DNA of 64,000 nt from JARBUG01 sp035628915 (GCA_035628915.1 DASPIW010000012.1:206349-270348); one strand, 5' to 3'; counted from the first letter of the stretch, positions 42,147 to 51,910 are shown. Program-made: numbers and translations. Notes: generated by a model not told the origin, from the letters alone.

Positions 42147-42683
42147 GTGGCACACCCAGATCTCGGTCGGTTTATCCGGAACGACTTCGACAACATCTAC
42201 TCTGGTGCGAACGTTTGGAGATGGCACATTGAAGGGCAGCACCAACTCCTGCATCACGTCGCAGGGGGTGATACGAGTAGTCCAAGCCTTTGGCAGCGAG
42301 TTCTCGTCTATATCAGAAATGCCCCACCGGACCACAGCCCTTTGCCTCCGGGTGACGTAGATTTCATCATGGGCGGACAGATATTGGCCACTCCTACAGA
42401 CTGGGCGCGCGTAGAAACCCACGATGGGACCTGGACGTACTACTTCGGTGGGCAGGCCGAGAATTATGACAGGGGATGGCAGTGGGACAGGGGAATGCGG
42501 GTTCGAAAGGATCACTACGAAAACGGGGTGGCCATCACGATCAGCTACGACGATGTCCTCAGGGCTGATGGCGACTACAACGACTACATCATAGAGGCTA
42601 ATGTCCTGTGGATCGGAGGCGCCCAGGCCGGAAGCGCTCCAACAGGAATTCATCGAGAACACGGAGCGCATTACGGAGTATAG
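42147..42683 (+). CDS. Orphan protein of unknown function, 178 residues
   Basis: Starts at GTG 42147 with GGAGGCGG five bases upstream, which supports a real gene. No signal peptide or membrane segment. The sequence is rich in Trp, Tyr and Asp (WTYYFGGQAENYDRGWQWDR; DGDYNDYIIEANVLW). The DGDYNDY stretch resembles acidic turns of secreted beta-sandwich or calcium-binding folds, but I cannot name a family. It lies between two serine-recombinase relics, so it was probably carried by a mobile element. Confidence 0.6.
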   Translation: MAHPDLGRFIRNDFDNIYSGANVWRWHIEGQHQLLHHVAGGDTSSPSLWQRVLVYIRNAPPDHSPLPPGDVDFIMGGQILATPTDWARVETHDGTWTYYFGGQAENYDRGWQWDRGMRVRKDHYENGVAITISYDDVLRADGDYNDYIIEANVLWIGGAQAGSAPTGIHREHGAHYGV

Positions 42684-42889
42684 GAGTGGACTGCTCCAGT
42701 GTCTAACGCGGGCAGGAAAACCTAACAGGTCGCTTATCCGGCCGGGCTGGTCTAGGCTTTCCAAAGAGCGTCGTCGGAGCAGGCAGCCGGCCGATACCAG
42801 TCTCTTCATCTCGAACAACGAGTTGGGCTAGCCGGACAGGGCGCACCATTGCTCACACAAAGGCAAGCCCTGTCTCACTTATGAAAGTT

Positions 42890-43274
42890 GTTCGGAACCC
42901 TGTCGAAGACTACATGCTCCGGGGAATGGCTAAATGTGCTGACTGCGGTGGCAGCATGAGCTACTACCGGCAGCAGTCGAGCGCCAAGAACGGCGAGCGC
43001 AGGTGCCTCAGTTATCCTGTTCCCAGTACACCACAGTCGCCGCTGTTACTTTGATCATGTTTCCATCTCAGAAGTCGAGGCAGCCATCTTCGATTTCCTG
43101 AACAGGGTGGCGGAAGGCTGGGTGGCTGCCGAAGAGTTGGAGATCACCTGTCCGCGCTTGGACTCCGTGCGAGCTGAAGGAGAAGAGCTTCGTCGTCAGA
43201 TTGAGGGGATCGGGGTTAGGTTCCCAGGCCCGGCACAATCGGATGACTCAGCCTTTCAAGTGGCGATTCACTAA
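42890..43274 (+). pseudogene. C-terminal fragment of a second serine recombinase
   Basis: VRNPVEDYMLRGMAKCADCG then, after a frameshift near 43010, a colinear match continues to EVEAAIFDFLNRVAEGWVAA and RAEGEELRRQIEGIG, ending at TAA 43272. It parallels the zinc-ribbon and tail of the relic at 40393-41741 closely, so the two are duplicates or descend from sister elements. Confidence 0.8.
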
Positions 43275-43500
43275 GGCTGACCTGTCAAGGCGCCTAAAGA
43301 GAGTCAGTTGATTCCAATGCGGATTTCCTGCTCAGACCACTAGATGTTTTCAACAATAGTGAAGGGGGTTAGGAAGGGCCGGGAAGCGATAAGTACCTGG
43401 AACCACACCGGCAGCAAGGCTTCGCCGAGTCATGCGATGTAGTATTGCATCTGTGTCCGGTGCTGCAGTAGGCGGCGACGGCAGTTTCGTACAACCAACT

Positions 43501-43541
43501 AAAAGCCCGGGAGATGCACGCAAGTGACATCTCCTGGGCTT
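43501..43541 (-). terminator. Terminator of the AraC/GyrI-like regulator gene
   Basis: AAGCCCGGGAGATG, eleven-base loop, CATCTCCTGGGCTT; the minus-strand reading ends in TTTTAG. Six bases beyond the stop at 43547. Confidence 0.85.
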
Positions 43542-43546
43542 CCTGC

Positions 43547-44455
43547 TTACGCCCCCCGCTTGGCCTCCCGCACCGGGCGCCCCTCAATATACCCCCGCTC
43601 TGCGATCGGCGCCAGCTGAAACCGCGGCCCCGCCTCATCGGCCCACTCCCAGCCAAACACCTCCGGCTTGTAGCTCTCCATCGCCCGCCAGACGCCGGCG
43701 ATCGCCTGGCCCATCTCATCATCCCGGTAGGGCTCCCCCTGGAAGACCAGGTACTTGGAGCTCAGCAGATCGATCAGTTCCATGCCTTCCGGCACCGGCC
43801 CCGCGTAGTCGGCCGGCATCTCCACGCCCTGGGCGTACACGGACGTATCGGGCGCCCGCAGGTTGGCCGGCAGCCACATGCCGATGGGCTCATTCAGGGC
43901 GCCCTTCAGGCTCGTGAGCGTCCCCCACACGTCGCAGCCGACTTCCTCGCAATACCCCCAGTAATCCGTCGCCTTCCGGCCCCGCAGTAGAATCAGCTTG
44001 CGGGCCGGGCGCTCCACCACCTGGACAAAAATCGTGTTCGCATGGGCCTGCTCAGTCATGACGCAGCCTCCCTTCGATGTATGGAGGAAGTAATCACGTG
44101 CGCTGCGGGGCAAAAATAGCGCCAGCGGATGCAGCCCTTTCCGATACTGCCCGGGGCTCAGCCCGAACCGGTCGGAGAACGCCCGGGTGAAGCCTTCGTG
44201 TGACTCGAAGGCGGTATCCAGGGCCACATCCAGCACCCGATCGGCCGTATCTCGCAGTTGGATCGCCGCCCGGGACAGCCGGCGGGCACGGAGATACTCC
44301 GACGGTGCGATGCCGACGATCTCCTTAAACAGCCGGGTAGCATGATACGGGGAGTAGCCGGCCGCTGCCGCCAGCTGTTCCAGCGTGATCTGCCCGCCCA
44401 GGTGCTCCTCGATATAGTCCTGCATCCGCTGCACCGCATCGACTTGCTCGCGCAT
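43547..44455 (-). CDS. AraC-family regulator with GyrI-like effector-binding domain
   Basis: 302 residues from ATG at 44455 (GGAGGG seven bases upstream). Residues 1-110 hold two helix-turn-helices (ITLEQLAAAAGYSPYHATRL; DVALDTAFESHEGFTRAFSD). Residues 135-300 form a GyrI/BmrR-like small-molecule-binding domain (VVERPARKLILLRGR; YRDDEMGQAIAGVWRAM). This architecture (as in Rob and PqrA-type proteins) often controls drug or antibiotic responses; the target is unknown here. It stands alone with its own terminator. Confidence 0.92.
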   Translation of the reverse strand: MREQVDAVQRMQDYIEEHLGGQITLEQLAAAAGYSPYHATRLFKEIVGIAPSEYLRARRLSRAAIQLRDTADRVLDVALDTAFESHEGFTRAFSDRFGLSPGQYRKGLHPLALFLPRSARDYFLHTSKGGCVMTEQAHANTIFVQVVERPARKLILLRGRKATDYWGYCEEVGCDVWGTLTSLKGALNEPIGMWLPANLRAPDTSVYAQGVEMPADYAGPVPEGMELIDLLSSKYLVFQGEPYRDDEMGQAIAGVWRAMESYKPEVFGWEWADEAGPRFQLAPIAERGYIEGRPVREAKRGA

Positions 44456-44951
44456 CGTGATTCCCTCCTTCCAAGCGAAGGATAACAGATCAAAGATGTA
44501 CCGCTCTTGACCGCGGTTGCGAAGGCCAACTACCACCAGTATGACGGAAGCAACCGCGTTCGTGAACACCAAGCGTACACCAAACTGTCATCAAGCGTCC
44601 TGTGGATCGCCCTCTGCGCCGGTCAGACGACCAGCAAACGCCATCTGGCGCCACTTTGCGGACAGGCGTAGCTGCGCATGGCACAGCTCCGCAAGGCTCC
44701 ACCAAGGCCAGAACGGGACGATGGGCCACTGCGCCATTGTCAGACGGGTACTGGAGGTTTTGAGGGTACTTCGGCCGTGCCTGGACCGCACGGCCCTCTT
44801 CGTTGTATCAGTTATGGGCCTTTTCCCCCATAGAGACGCCCAGGCGGCGAAAGGCCTTCTGGGCGTCTGCGTTTCAGGGCGGGCTAAGTCTAGGTGGCGC
44901 GAATGTGAGAAAAGCACGAGCGTGCATAGAGTGCTCAGGACGTGAGTCTCG
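44456..44951. other. Gap without recognisable gene
   Basis: About 500 bases between the AraC-type gene and the Nudix gene. Open frames here are short and lack ribosome sites. No repeats or hairpins of note were seen. Confidence 0.4.
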
Positions 44952-45407
44952 GTGACCCAAATGGGCCTTGACACCGGCTTCATTCAGTTCCGAAACCCCC
45001 TTCCGGCGGTAGCAGTCATGATCACCGCCGTCGACCGGATCCTGCTGGGCAGGCGAAGCAGCAAGCTGGAGAAGAACCACTGGTGCATGCCCTGTGGGTT
45101 CATTGAGCACGATGAGGATTTCCTGGCTGCCGCCCGTAGGGAGGTCAAGGAGGAGACCGGTCTGGACGTCCGCCCGGTGGAACTGATCAACGTGGCATTC
45201 AACTTCCTGACGCCAAAAATTCACACCCTGGTGACGGTCTTGCGGGCCGAGGTGGTGGGGGGTTCCCTCCTTGCCGATGACGACACAGCTGAAGTGACGT
45301 GGTTCGGACCGGCCGATCCGCTGCCGCCGCTGGCGTTTGAGTCGGATGCGTACATCATTGAGCGTTACCGGGTGGGCCTCGTCCAGCCGATGCCGGTGGA
45401 AGGCTGA
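44952..45407 (+). CDS. Nudix hydrolase
   Basis: 151 residues from GTG at 44952; ATG at 44961 is possible. The Nudix box is complete: GFIEHDEDFLAAARREVKEE then TG, that is G-x5-E-x7-REUxEExGU. It cleaves nucleoside-diphosphate-linked substrates with a divalent metal. ADP-ribose or NADH-type substrates are common for this short form, but not shown here. No clear operon partner. Confidence 0.9.
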   Translation: MTQMGLDTGFIQFRNPLPAVAVMITAVDRILLGRRSSKLEKNHWCMPCGFIEHDEDFLAAARREVKEETGLDVRPVELINVAFNFLTPKIHTLVTVLRAEVVGGSLLADDDTAEVTWFGPADPLPPLAFESDAYIIERYRVGLVQPMPVEG

Positions 45408-45561
45408 TTCCAACACGGAAAGCCGCTGGTCGCTGGTGACATATCAGATACGGGCCGTTACCATACATAGCAACGCCAAAGAGGTGGGAGCGCACTCCTG
45501 GGCGTTGTCGGTTCTCTGTTCATTATGGCAGCCGGGCGATCGCCTCGGCACAATACGTAAA

Positions 45562-45596
45562 CGCCTGCGGCTCTAAGATTAGCCGCAGGCGCCTTT
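45562..45596 (+). terminator. Terminator downstream of the Nudix gene
   Basis: CGCCTGCGGCT, eight-base loop, AGCCGCAGGCG, then CCTTTAC. It also lies at the end of the truncated ylbJ copy read from the other side. Confidence 0.7.
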
Positions 45597-45604
45597 ACAC
45601 TTAA

Positions 45605-46003
45605 CAGAGTTAACACCGGATCTGCGGTGTTGGAGAACGCCAGCATTCGCTCACCCTCAACCCGGGTACACATGTCCTGCTTACGGAATCTGGCCGTGAT
45701 TACCGCATCCATCGGGTAGCCGGCTGCCAGGCCCATGCTGAGGACAAAGGCGCCTTCGCCCGGAACGTTGAACAGCGGGCGCATCACGGGTTCAAACAGA
45801 ACGCCAATGAAATGTACAACTCCCAGCCCCAGCATGATCTCGGAGAGAATAAAGAAGGGCAGTAGTGACGGGAAGACTACGTTTAAGAACAGGGTCATAC
45901 CGTCCTTTGCGGCTTCGAGGGCGGATTCCGGATACCAGACTAGCGATAGCGTAAGCAGCACAGCTGCAGCGGCCCACACTATGATCGAGATTTTCCCCCG
46001 CAT
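45605..46003 (-). pseudogene. Truncated ylbJ paralogue (copy 2)
   Basis: From ATG at 46003 (same GGAGGTG site as ylbJ) it matches the first 130 residues of YlbJ (VWAAAAVLLTLSLVWYPESA; GYPMDAVITARFRKQDMC; RMLAFSNTADP), then leaves the family at 45.61 kb, where the frame runs on into unrelated sequence. Only about a third of the protein remains. Differences from the full gene (for example KQDMCTRVEGERMLAFS against KQGLCSQIEGERMLAYS) show it came from a diverged paralogue, shared with copy 3. Confidence 0.9.
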
Positions 46004-46023
46004 ACGGCACCTCCACGCGTAAT

Positions 46024-46051
46024 GTGGCAAGTCCTCATAAGGGCTTGCCAC
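46024..46051. repeat. Second copy of the ylbJ-leader inverted repeat
   Basis: GTGGCAAG, twelve bases, CTTGCCAC, identical in arms and loop to 40291-40318. The surrounding leader is also nearly identical over about 60 bases. Confidence 0.85.
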
Positions 46052-46209
46052 ATAAGGTATGTCCAAGTGTTCCGTCGGAGTACGCCAGGAGCACATGGCC
46101 ATTCCGGTGCACCGGCTCGTTATCGACCCCGTTCGCAGCCGAACCCGCTCGGCACTCCAAACGCTGTGTTCTTCTTGAGGAGTGGGACGTTTTTTTGCTC
46201 GGAGCGATT

Positions 46210-47376
46210 CTATCGCTGCCTAACCGCCGTGATCAGCCCGTTCGGACCTGTTTCGATGATGAATGTCGGGCCTCCCTCGACGCCCTGTTGGCGGAAGTGA
46301 GGCACACCCGCCGTTCTGGCGGGGTCGTCATCCAGCGTCCATCGCCAGTCTGACCCTGCGATCAGGTCGGGAGCATTCGCCTGCAGATATGCATGGAGGT
46401 CTTCGGGCGGGGCTGCCATGTGAAGGCTGGCCCGCTCCAGGTCACCGATGCTCAACAACTCCTTAAACCGGGCCACATGATAGACCCAGTCGGCCATGCG
46501 TTCGTGCTTTGCGAGTGCATAGGCATCGCCGTCCCAGACGAAGGTAAAGCGCTCCCGGACAAAGGGCATGATCTTGTGGTCCAGCCATCGGAAGGCCCCG
46601 TACGCCAAGATGACGGGCGGCGCGCCGGCAGGGTCCGGTATCACTTGGAACCCGCTCTCTTGAAGCCCGAAAATCCGCAGCACCTCGCGGTCACCCTTAT
46701 AGGCGGCCAGCGTCAGCACCGCCCCTGATCCTTCGACCGTTGCACATACGACGACCGGATTGACGGTCTGCTTTAGCGTCCCCGGCCAGGCCCAGGTCCG
46801 CCACGCTCCCTGGCAGATCGGTGTGGCGGACCAGCCTTGCGGCTCCTCTTTCAGGATGTAGAAGTAGGCTGTATCCACGCCCCAGTCCGGCATGCCTCCC
46901 AGCAGGTAGACGTAGTTGCCCCCTTCAAGGGCGCCTACCAGGGTTGCAGGTACGCCTTCCGGGACCGTGGGCGCTCCGGTTTCACGGATGTGATAGGCCA
47001 GTTGACCCAGCACCTCGACTCGACCATCCCCCCGGTCAGCCGGACGGGGCAGGCCGGGGCCCGACCGACCCTCGCTGAGGTCCGGCTCAGGCGCATAGGT
47101 CGGCAGGTCCGTGGTGAGGGGCACAGGTGGCCCGATCAAGTTGGGGGCCTGGGCAATCCACCGATTCAGCTTGATCGGCATGGAGACCCTCGGCCGTGTC
47201 ACCGACACCCCCTGTGCGGGTGTTGGTGAGGGCTCAACTGCTGACTGGTCGGGCGATGGTGCTGTGCTCGCGGGTTGCGGCTCTAATGTCTCTGTTGAAG
47301 AGGGTGGCGTCGCCACGCAACCCGTAGGCAGACAGAGGAACAGTATCACCCACCGAGCCCGCTTCACTTGGATCAC
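46210..47376 (-). CDS. Unrecognised lipoprotein, 388 residues
   Basis: Lipobox LPTGC with acylated Cys near residue 20, then a Pro/Ser/Thr-rich linker (residues 22-60) and a globular domain (AYHIRETGAPTVPEGVPATL; PPVILAYGAFRWLDHK; WVYHVARFKELLSIGDLERA). No named family. Such a layout suggests an outer-face lipoprotein with a flexible tether. It is the leftmost member of the exported-protein group and is separated from the SLH gene upstream by a strong terminator. Confidence 0.75.
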   Translation of the reverse strand: MIQVKRARWVILFLCLPTGCVATPPSSTETLEPQPASTAPSPDQSAVEPSPTPAQGVSVTRPRVSMPIKLNRWIAQAPNLIGPPVPLTTDLPTYAPEPDLSEGRSGPGLPRPADRGDGRVEVLGQLAYHIRETGAPTVPEGVPATLVGALEGGNYVYLLGGMPDWGVDTAYFYILKEEPQGWSATPICQGAWRTWAWPGTLKQTVNPVVVCATVEGSGAVLTLAAYKGDREVLRIFGLQESGFQVIPDPAGAPPVILAYGAFRWLDHKIMPFVRERFTFVWDGDAYALAKHERMADWVYHVARFKELLSIGDLERASLHMAAPPEDLHAYLQANAPDLIAGSDWRWTLDDDPARTAGVPHFRQQGVEGGPTFIIETGPNGLITAVRQR

Positions 47377-47432
47377 CTCAGTCCTTCGACGGTTCAGAGA
47401 TTGACTTGCTTTGAGGAGTGTGGTGATCCAGA

Positions 47433-47472
47433 AGCGGTCTCGTCCCTCGCTTGGCGAGGGAGCGAGACCGCT
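47433..47472 (-). terminator. Terminator of the SLH-propeller gene at 47480
   Basis: AGCGGTCTCGTCCCTCGC, TTG, GCGAGGGAGCGAGACCGCT. A long stem with a single mismatch; no U-tract on the minus strand, but it is well placed. Confidence 0.75.
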
Positions 47473-47479
47473 GCTGTAT

Positions 47480-49111
47480 CTATTGAGGCTGGAACAGGCG
47501 CCCTACCACGGTCGCCGCCTCGGCCCTCGTGATCGCCCGGAGCGGGTCAAAGGTGCCATCCGGCAACCCCCGCAACACATCGTTAGCCACGAGAGCATCG
47601 ATCGCCGGTGCCGCCCATATAGCGCCGCCCAGATCCGGGAAGCTGACGGGCGCATCCGGCGCCGTCAACTGCACGAAATTCTGCAGCATGACTGCCATTT
47701 CGGCGCGAGTGATGGGCCGATCCGGTTCAAACCGGTTGTTATTGCCTTGCACCAGCCCAGCTCCGCGGGCCAGCCGGATCGTATCGGAAGCCCAGTGACT
47801 GAGCGGTGTATCGTCAAACGGGGCGCCCATGGGCCCTGACTGCGGATAGGCCCGCATCAGCACGGTCAGGAATTCGGCACGGGTCATACTGCTGTCCGCC
47901 TCGAAGCGGTTTCCCGGCCGACCCTGCATCAGCCCTTTCGCCACGGCGAGGTCGATCGACGCAATGGCCCAGTGCGTGCGGCTCAAGTCCTCAAAAGAGG
48001 CCGGCGGCACCTGGTCCGGATGGGTCAAGACCACCCGGGGCGGCAGCGGGTGCAGCGGAAGTGCAATCAGCCGGTCGTCGTTCCCGGCTGCATTGATGGT
48101 CTGGAAGAGGACGTACCGGTCGCCGAGCAGCACGTTTTCCTTGGGCGTGCCATCGGTCGTGAGCTGGGTGGTGGTACCGGTGCGCAGGTCATGGAACATC
48201 AGATTGTATCCGGTGGTTTCGCTCCCCGTCACCCATGCGATGTTGTTCCCTTTGATGTCCGGGTCCCCGATGACCGCACGGGGTTCCCCATCGGTCGTGG
48301 TGAAGCCGCTCATGGATGCGGTAGCGATCGCCGTGTCCGTGTTGGCGGTGATGTCCCAGAGCCGAATGGTCATCACCCACTGGCCGTCCTGGTCCGGCGC
48401 CCAGTCGAGATAGACGACCCGCCCGTTGTCAACTGCCGTAGCAAAGAGCGAACGGCCCGTCTTGGTCTGCTTGCAGCAGGCGTCCATCGCAACGATCGTC
48501 GTCCCAGAGTCCCGTTCTTCGGTCCAAACCGCATAGCGGCCATCATAATGGATGATCGGGCGCCAGGTAACACCAGGCCGCCAGTTCTTGAACCCTTCGG
48601 TCGGGATGGGGCCCAATTCGCCCTGGGCGTTCTGGACCGAATCGTACACAAGGGCGGCTCCCCCTTGATTGCTGGCCGAACGGTCGATGTACAGCACCCT
48701 CATGCCGGCAAACATCGGGTACTGGTAGTAACCCTGGGTGGTGGTCTGCAGCGTCCGCGTCCAGCCGTCGGAAAGTCGCTGTACGATCATCGCCTCCTGC
48801 TTTCCGGCTGACCGGGTGTACGCGACAAAATCCGGGCCAATGGCCGCGTAACGAGGGTTGACTACTGTTGCAGTGGTACTCTGGTTCCAGGTGCGCAGGT
48901 CGAATACGTGCAGATCGCCCGTGGTCCCATCGGTGTAAGCCATCTCCTCACCCATCATCGCCGCTGCACCTACCGCCTGGCTGCTGATGGTCAGGGCCGG
49001 CGGTAGATCGGCTACCGAAGTTGCCCTGACGGGGTGTTGCCCTGGCACGGTAACCGCCAGCACGGCGGCGGCCAGGAGCGCCACGGTTGTCGAATCACCT
49101 CTCACGTTCAT
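47480..49111 (-). CDS. SLH-anchored surface protein with TolB-like beta-propeller
   Basis: 543 residues. Signal peptide about 1-30. Residues 35-350 form a propeller of TolB/WD type blades (VAYTRSAGKQEAMIVQRLSD; RYAVWTEERDSGTTIVAMDA; VTGSETTGYNLMFHDLRTGT). The C-terminal 185 residues hold three SLH repeats (HWAIASIDLAVAKGLMQGRP; THW/SHWASDTIRLARGAG; IDALVANDVLRGLPDGTFDP), which bind secondary wall polymers. Exported and held at the cell wall; ligand unknown. It has its own terminator. Confidence 0.85.
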   Translation of the reverse strand: MNVRGDSTTVALLAAAVLAVTVPGQHPVRATSVADLPPALTISSQAVGAAAMMGEEMAYTDGTTGDLHVFDLRTWNQSTTATVVNPRYAAIGPDFVAYTRSAGKQEAMIVQRLSDGWTRTLQTTTQGYYQYPMFAGMRVLYIDRSASNQGGAALVYDSVQNAQGELGPIPTEGFKNWRPGVTWRPIIHYDGRYAVWTEERDSGTTIVAMDACCKQTKTGRSLFATAVDNGRVVYLDWAPDQDGQWVMTIRLWDITANTDTAIATASMSGFTTTDGEPRAVIGDPDIKGNNIAWVTGSETTGYNLMFHDLRTGTTTQLTTDGTPKENVLLGDRYVLFQTINAAGNDDRLIALPLHPLPPRVVLTHPDQVPPASFEDLSRTHWAIASIDLAVAKGLMQGRPGNRFEADSSMTRAEFLTVLMRAYPQSGPMGAPFDDTPLSHWASDTIRLARGAGLVQGNNNRFEPDRPITRAEMAVMLQNFVQLTAPDAPVSFPDLGGAIWAAPAIDALVANDVLRGLPDGTFDPLRAITRAEAATVVGRLFQPQ

Positions 49112-49385
49112 CTCGCTCCTTCCGGATCATTTCAACCTCCCGTTCTTGCTTCGATGCCGAAATACCCATGGGGGCGGGCGGTTTCATCCAGGAGCTATTG
49201 CGGCGGGGGCCCTACCCGGCGCCATAGCGCGCCGTTTGAGGCCAGCGGCGGATTCATGATCCGGAGGTTTTCCTGATAGGGTTCGGAATCGGGCCGAATA
49301 GGTGAGTCCGATCGAACGAAGCAGGCTGCATGGTGTATTCACCAGCAGCCTACTCCACTCATCGTTGGCGGTCACGGTTGGAGCG
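49112..49385. other. Gap upstream of the SLH-propeller gene
   Basis: Contains the leader of the gene at 47480 and no gene of its own. No promoter of good quality could be placed. Confidence 0.3.
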
Positions 49386-49898
49386 CTAGCGACTGGGTCT
49401 CATTCTGGCAGGTGGAACCAGTTGGAATGTCTGACGGACGTGTTGATACTGCTTCCACAGGTCAATGCTAGGATCAATTGGCGGAATGCTCACTGACACC
49501 GAGTACGTCGTGGCGTCTGCCGTAAGGATCGTGTGAAACCCTTTCCATTGGCGAGTCCATTCCTGTGGCTTGTTTTTCCGGTCGAACACGAATTCCCAAG
49601 CAGGGCGCTGAGCCAGAGTTGCAGGTCTTGCTGCGATCAACTCTGTGGGCTGTTCTGGTGAAAGAAGGCAAGACCGTGGAGCGGGGCCGGTACATACTCT
49701 AACCGTGACGTGATACGGCCCTACCTGTCCAGGGTCCCGGGGATATACCAATACGATTGATTCCTGACCGGTTAGGGGGCTGGCCTTGAGGCCGTAGCCG
49801 GGGGGAACTTCAAACCGAAACCCATACGAACTTTTGAAAATCACCGCAGTGTCGTCGTCCTCACCCGGTGAACTTGCGAGAACTAGCCTCAGAACCAA
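49386..49898 (-). CDS. Hypothetical exported protein, N-terminus unresolved
   Basis: 170 residues from a TTG at 49898. The frame stays open further upstream through a hydrophobic stretch (CCLSWALPVVALVLRLVLAS) that looks like a signal peptide but has no start codon in frame; an ATG with GGGGGG just before it lies in the next frame. A small frameshift at the 5' end is therefore likely. The mature part (FKSSYGFRFEVPPGYGLKAS; TRQWKGFHTILTADATTYSV) resembles small secreted beta-rich domains of unknown role. Confidence 0.5.
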   Translation of the reverse strand: MVLRLVLASSPGEDDDTAVIFKSSYGFRFEVPPGYGLKASPLTGQESIVLVYPRDPGQVGPYHVTVRVCTGPAPRSCLLSPEQPTELIAARPATLAQRPAWEFVFDRKNKPQEWTRQWKGFHTILTADATTYSVSVSIPPIDPSIDLWKQYQHVRQTFQLVPPARMRPSR

Positions 49899-50079
49899 GG
49901 CGACAACGGGCAGTGCCCAACTCAGGCAGCATCCCCCCGAGCTTCAGTTTCGTTGTCAGGCTCCCCTGTTCCCAGTACATGACTCCTGGTTCATGCCGAG
50001 CGCAATCCACGGAATCGGGCCGGTGGCTCCTGGGGCAGGCACATCCAAGAATCCGCCAACAAAAGACACCGGCGCCTCA

Positions 50080-51910
50080 TCAAAACGGCCACGCGGGCCG
50101 AACGGATGCTGGTCCTAGCGATGTCGGTCGCCAACGCCCCTTCCACATGTTGAGCACGAGGTAGTATGTATCCTTGTCGTCGCGCAGCGTCACACGTGCG
50201 TAGTTTGCCTCCTCTGGCGATGGAGCAAGGTGTGGCTCACTCATTCGCCAGAACTGGATCTGACCGACCGACGGGGCTTGTCGCCTGGCGGCCCACTGCT
50301 GAAGAATCTCCAGACCGCCGTCTCGGTCGCCTTGGGGGGCAGGCGCCCTCCCCGTGCCCAGCGACCGGAGCCAGTTCACCACCGCCTTGGCCGCACCGTT
50401 CCGCTGAGAGGAGCCCGGAAATGTGCTGAGCCCGGCAACAAACCACTGTCCTTCCCGGCGCACCAATTCCCAGGCGTGGTTGTAGACGGCACCGCTATCA
50501 TAGCCGGGGTTGCGTATAAGGAGCTGCTCCCGGAAATGCACCGAGGCACGGTCGCCATCGACTACGATGGACTTGAACTGCACGTCGGATACCGTCGGAC
50601 CGTTGATCCACTTGTCTTCCGACGCCAGTGCCCGAGCGTCGTTCAGCGCCTCTTGCGCGACGGGTGACTGTTCATTGACGAAGTGGTTGAGCACTTGATC
50701 GGGCGTGTCCTTCTCCTGATCGGCGCGCAGCGCCGCAATCGCCCGCCGAACGGCGTGCTCGACCTCTTGCTCGGGCGGGGTCTTGGCCGCAGCCCACTCC
50801 GCCCGCACCTCCGCCGTGGGGCGGGAGGGAGGCCCGCCCTGCGCTCACAACCCAGAGACTCGCCTTCGTGTTTTGATCCAGGCGACAGAAGAGGATTTGG
50901 CTGCCGTCCTGCGTCCAGCCGGGCGCTTCGTCCCGGAACCTGGCGTCATCGGTCAGGCGGCGCAGGTCGGTTCCGTCGGGCGCCACACTCCAGATCCGCC
51001 GCTGCATTATCCCTTGCCGGGCAGGGTCACCGCCCCCGACGCTGCCAATGTCCGGCATGGCGATAAAGGCGATGCGGTCGGCATTGGGCGCCCAGGCTGG
51101 TGAGATGGCGGCCATCTCTACGGGGCTGATCGGCCGCGCCTGCGTGTTGACGACCACGATACGCTTGTTGGTCCAGGTCTGGCGGTCGATGCCTGCCGCA
51201 GCGGCGAGACGACCATCAGGGGCAATTGACAGGAAACCCGGGTAAATGAGCATCTCCTCTACCAATTGGCGGGGCGCCGTCCCACCCGTTACTGAAACGG
51301 CCATCAGGGGCAGGCCGTCCGCCGTAATTGAGGCGGAGCACACGGACATATCCCAAAACAGGATCGAGTCCCCGGGCACCCACGGCCCCATTATCAGGCA
51401 CTGCGGCCCCTCTCCTCGCTTCTCGTAGACCATCTGTGGCTGACCACCATTCACTGGTACCCGCCATATGCCGACCGACGACCGGTCGGGCGCCCCTCTG
51501 GTGTACGCCAGCCACAGGCCATCCGGGCTCCAGGTTGGTCCGCCGGCGTTGCGCTCTTCGGCGACCACCCGCCGCATCGTGCCGTCAGGCTTCATCACCG
51601 ATGGGCGGCCTTCTCCATCCAGATCGGCCAGTTCATCCGCGACGGGCGACCAGACTGGGCGGGGGGCGTTGGCGACAAGAGGCAGCCGGTGGGTCTCCGA
51701 TCCGTCCGCACGAACGGTGAAGAACCCATCCTTGGCCCCTACCAAGATCCACTGACCGGACGGCGACAAGTCCGGAGCGCCATATCCATCGTCGGCCGTG
51801 AGCCTTCGTGGGGCGCCCTCCGGCAGTTCCTGGACCCAGAGGTCACCATCGCGGATATACGCCACCCGGCCAACCACCGCATCGTTCGTCCTCCCAATTC
51901 GCACCTGCAC
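50080..51910 (-). pseudogene. TolB-like beta-propeller protein, frameshifted and lacking its N-terminus
   Basis: 51910-50865 reads as a propeller (VAYIRDGDLWVQELPEGAPR; DLSPSGQWILVG; GGPTWSPDGLWLAYTRGAPD). At a G-rich run near 50850 the frame changes: one-base adjustment gives VSAGGPPSRPTAEVRAEWAA and continues to 50080 as an NTF2-like or similar C-terminal domain (VVDGDRASVHFREQLLIRNP). The propeller begins at the first blade with no signal peptide, and the divergent gene at 51911 starts the same way. The 5' end therefore looks cut by rearrangement. A sequencing error could explain the frameshift but not the missing start. Confidence 0.65.

Noticed and set aside
42126..42818. 230-codon minus-strand frame opposite the orphan gene at 42147
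   Set aside because: The plus-strand frame has a ribosome site and more protein-like composition; the minus frame lacks both.
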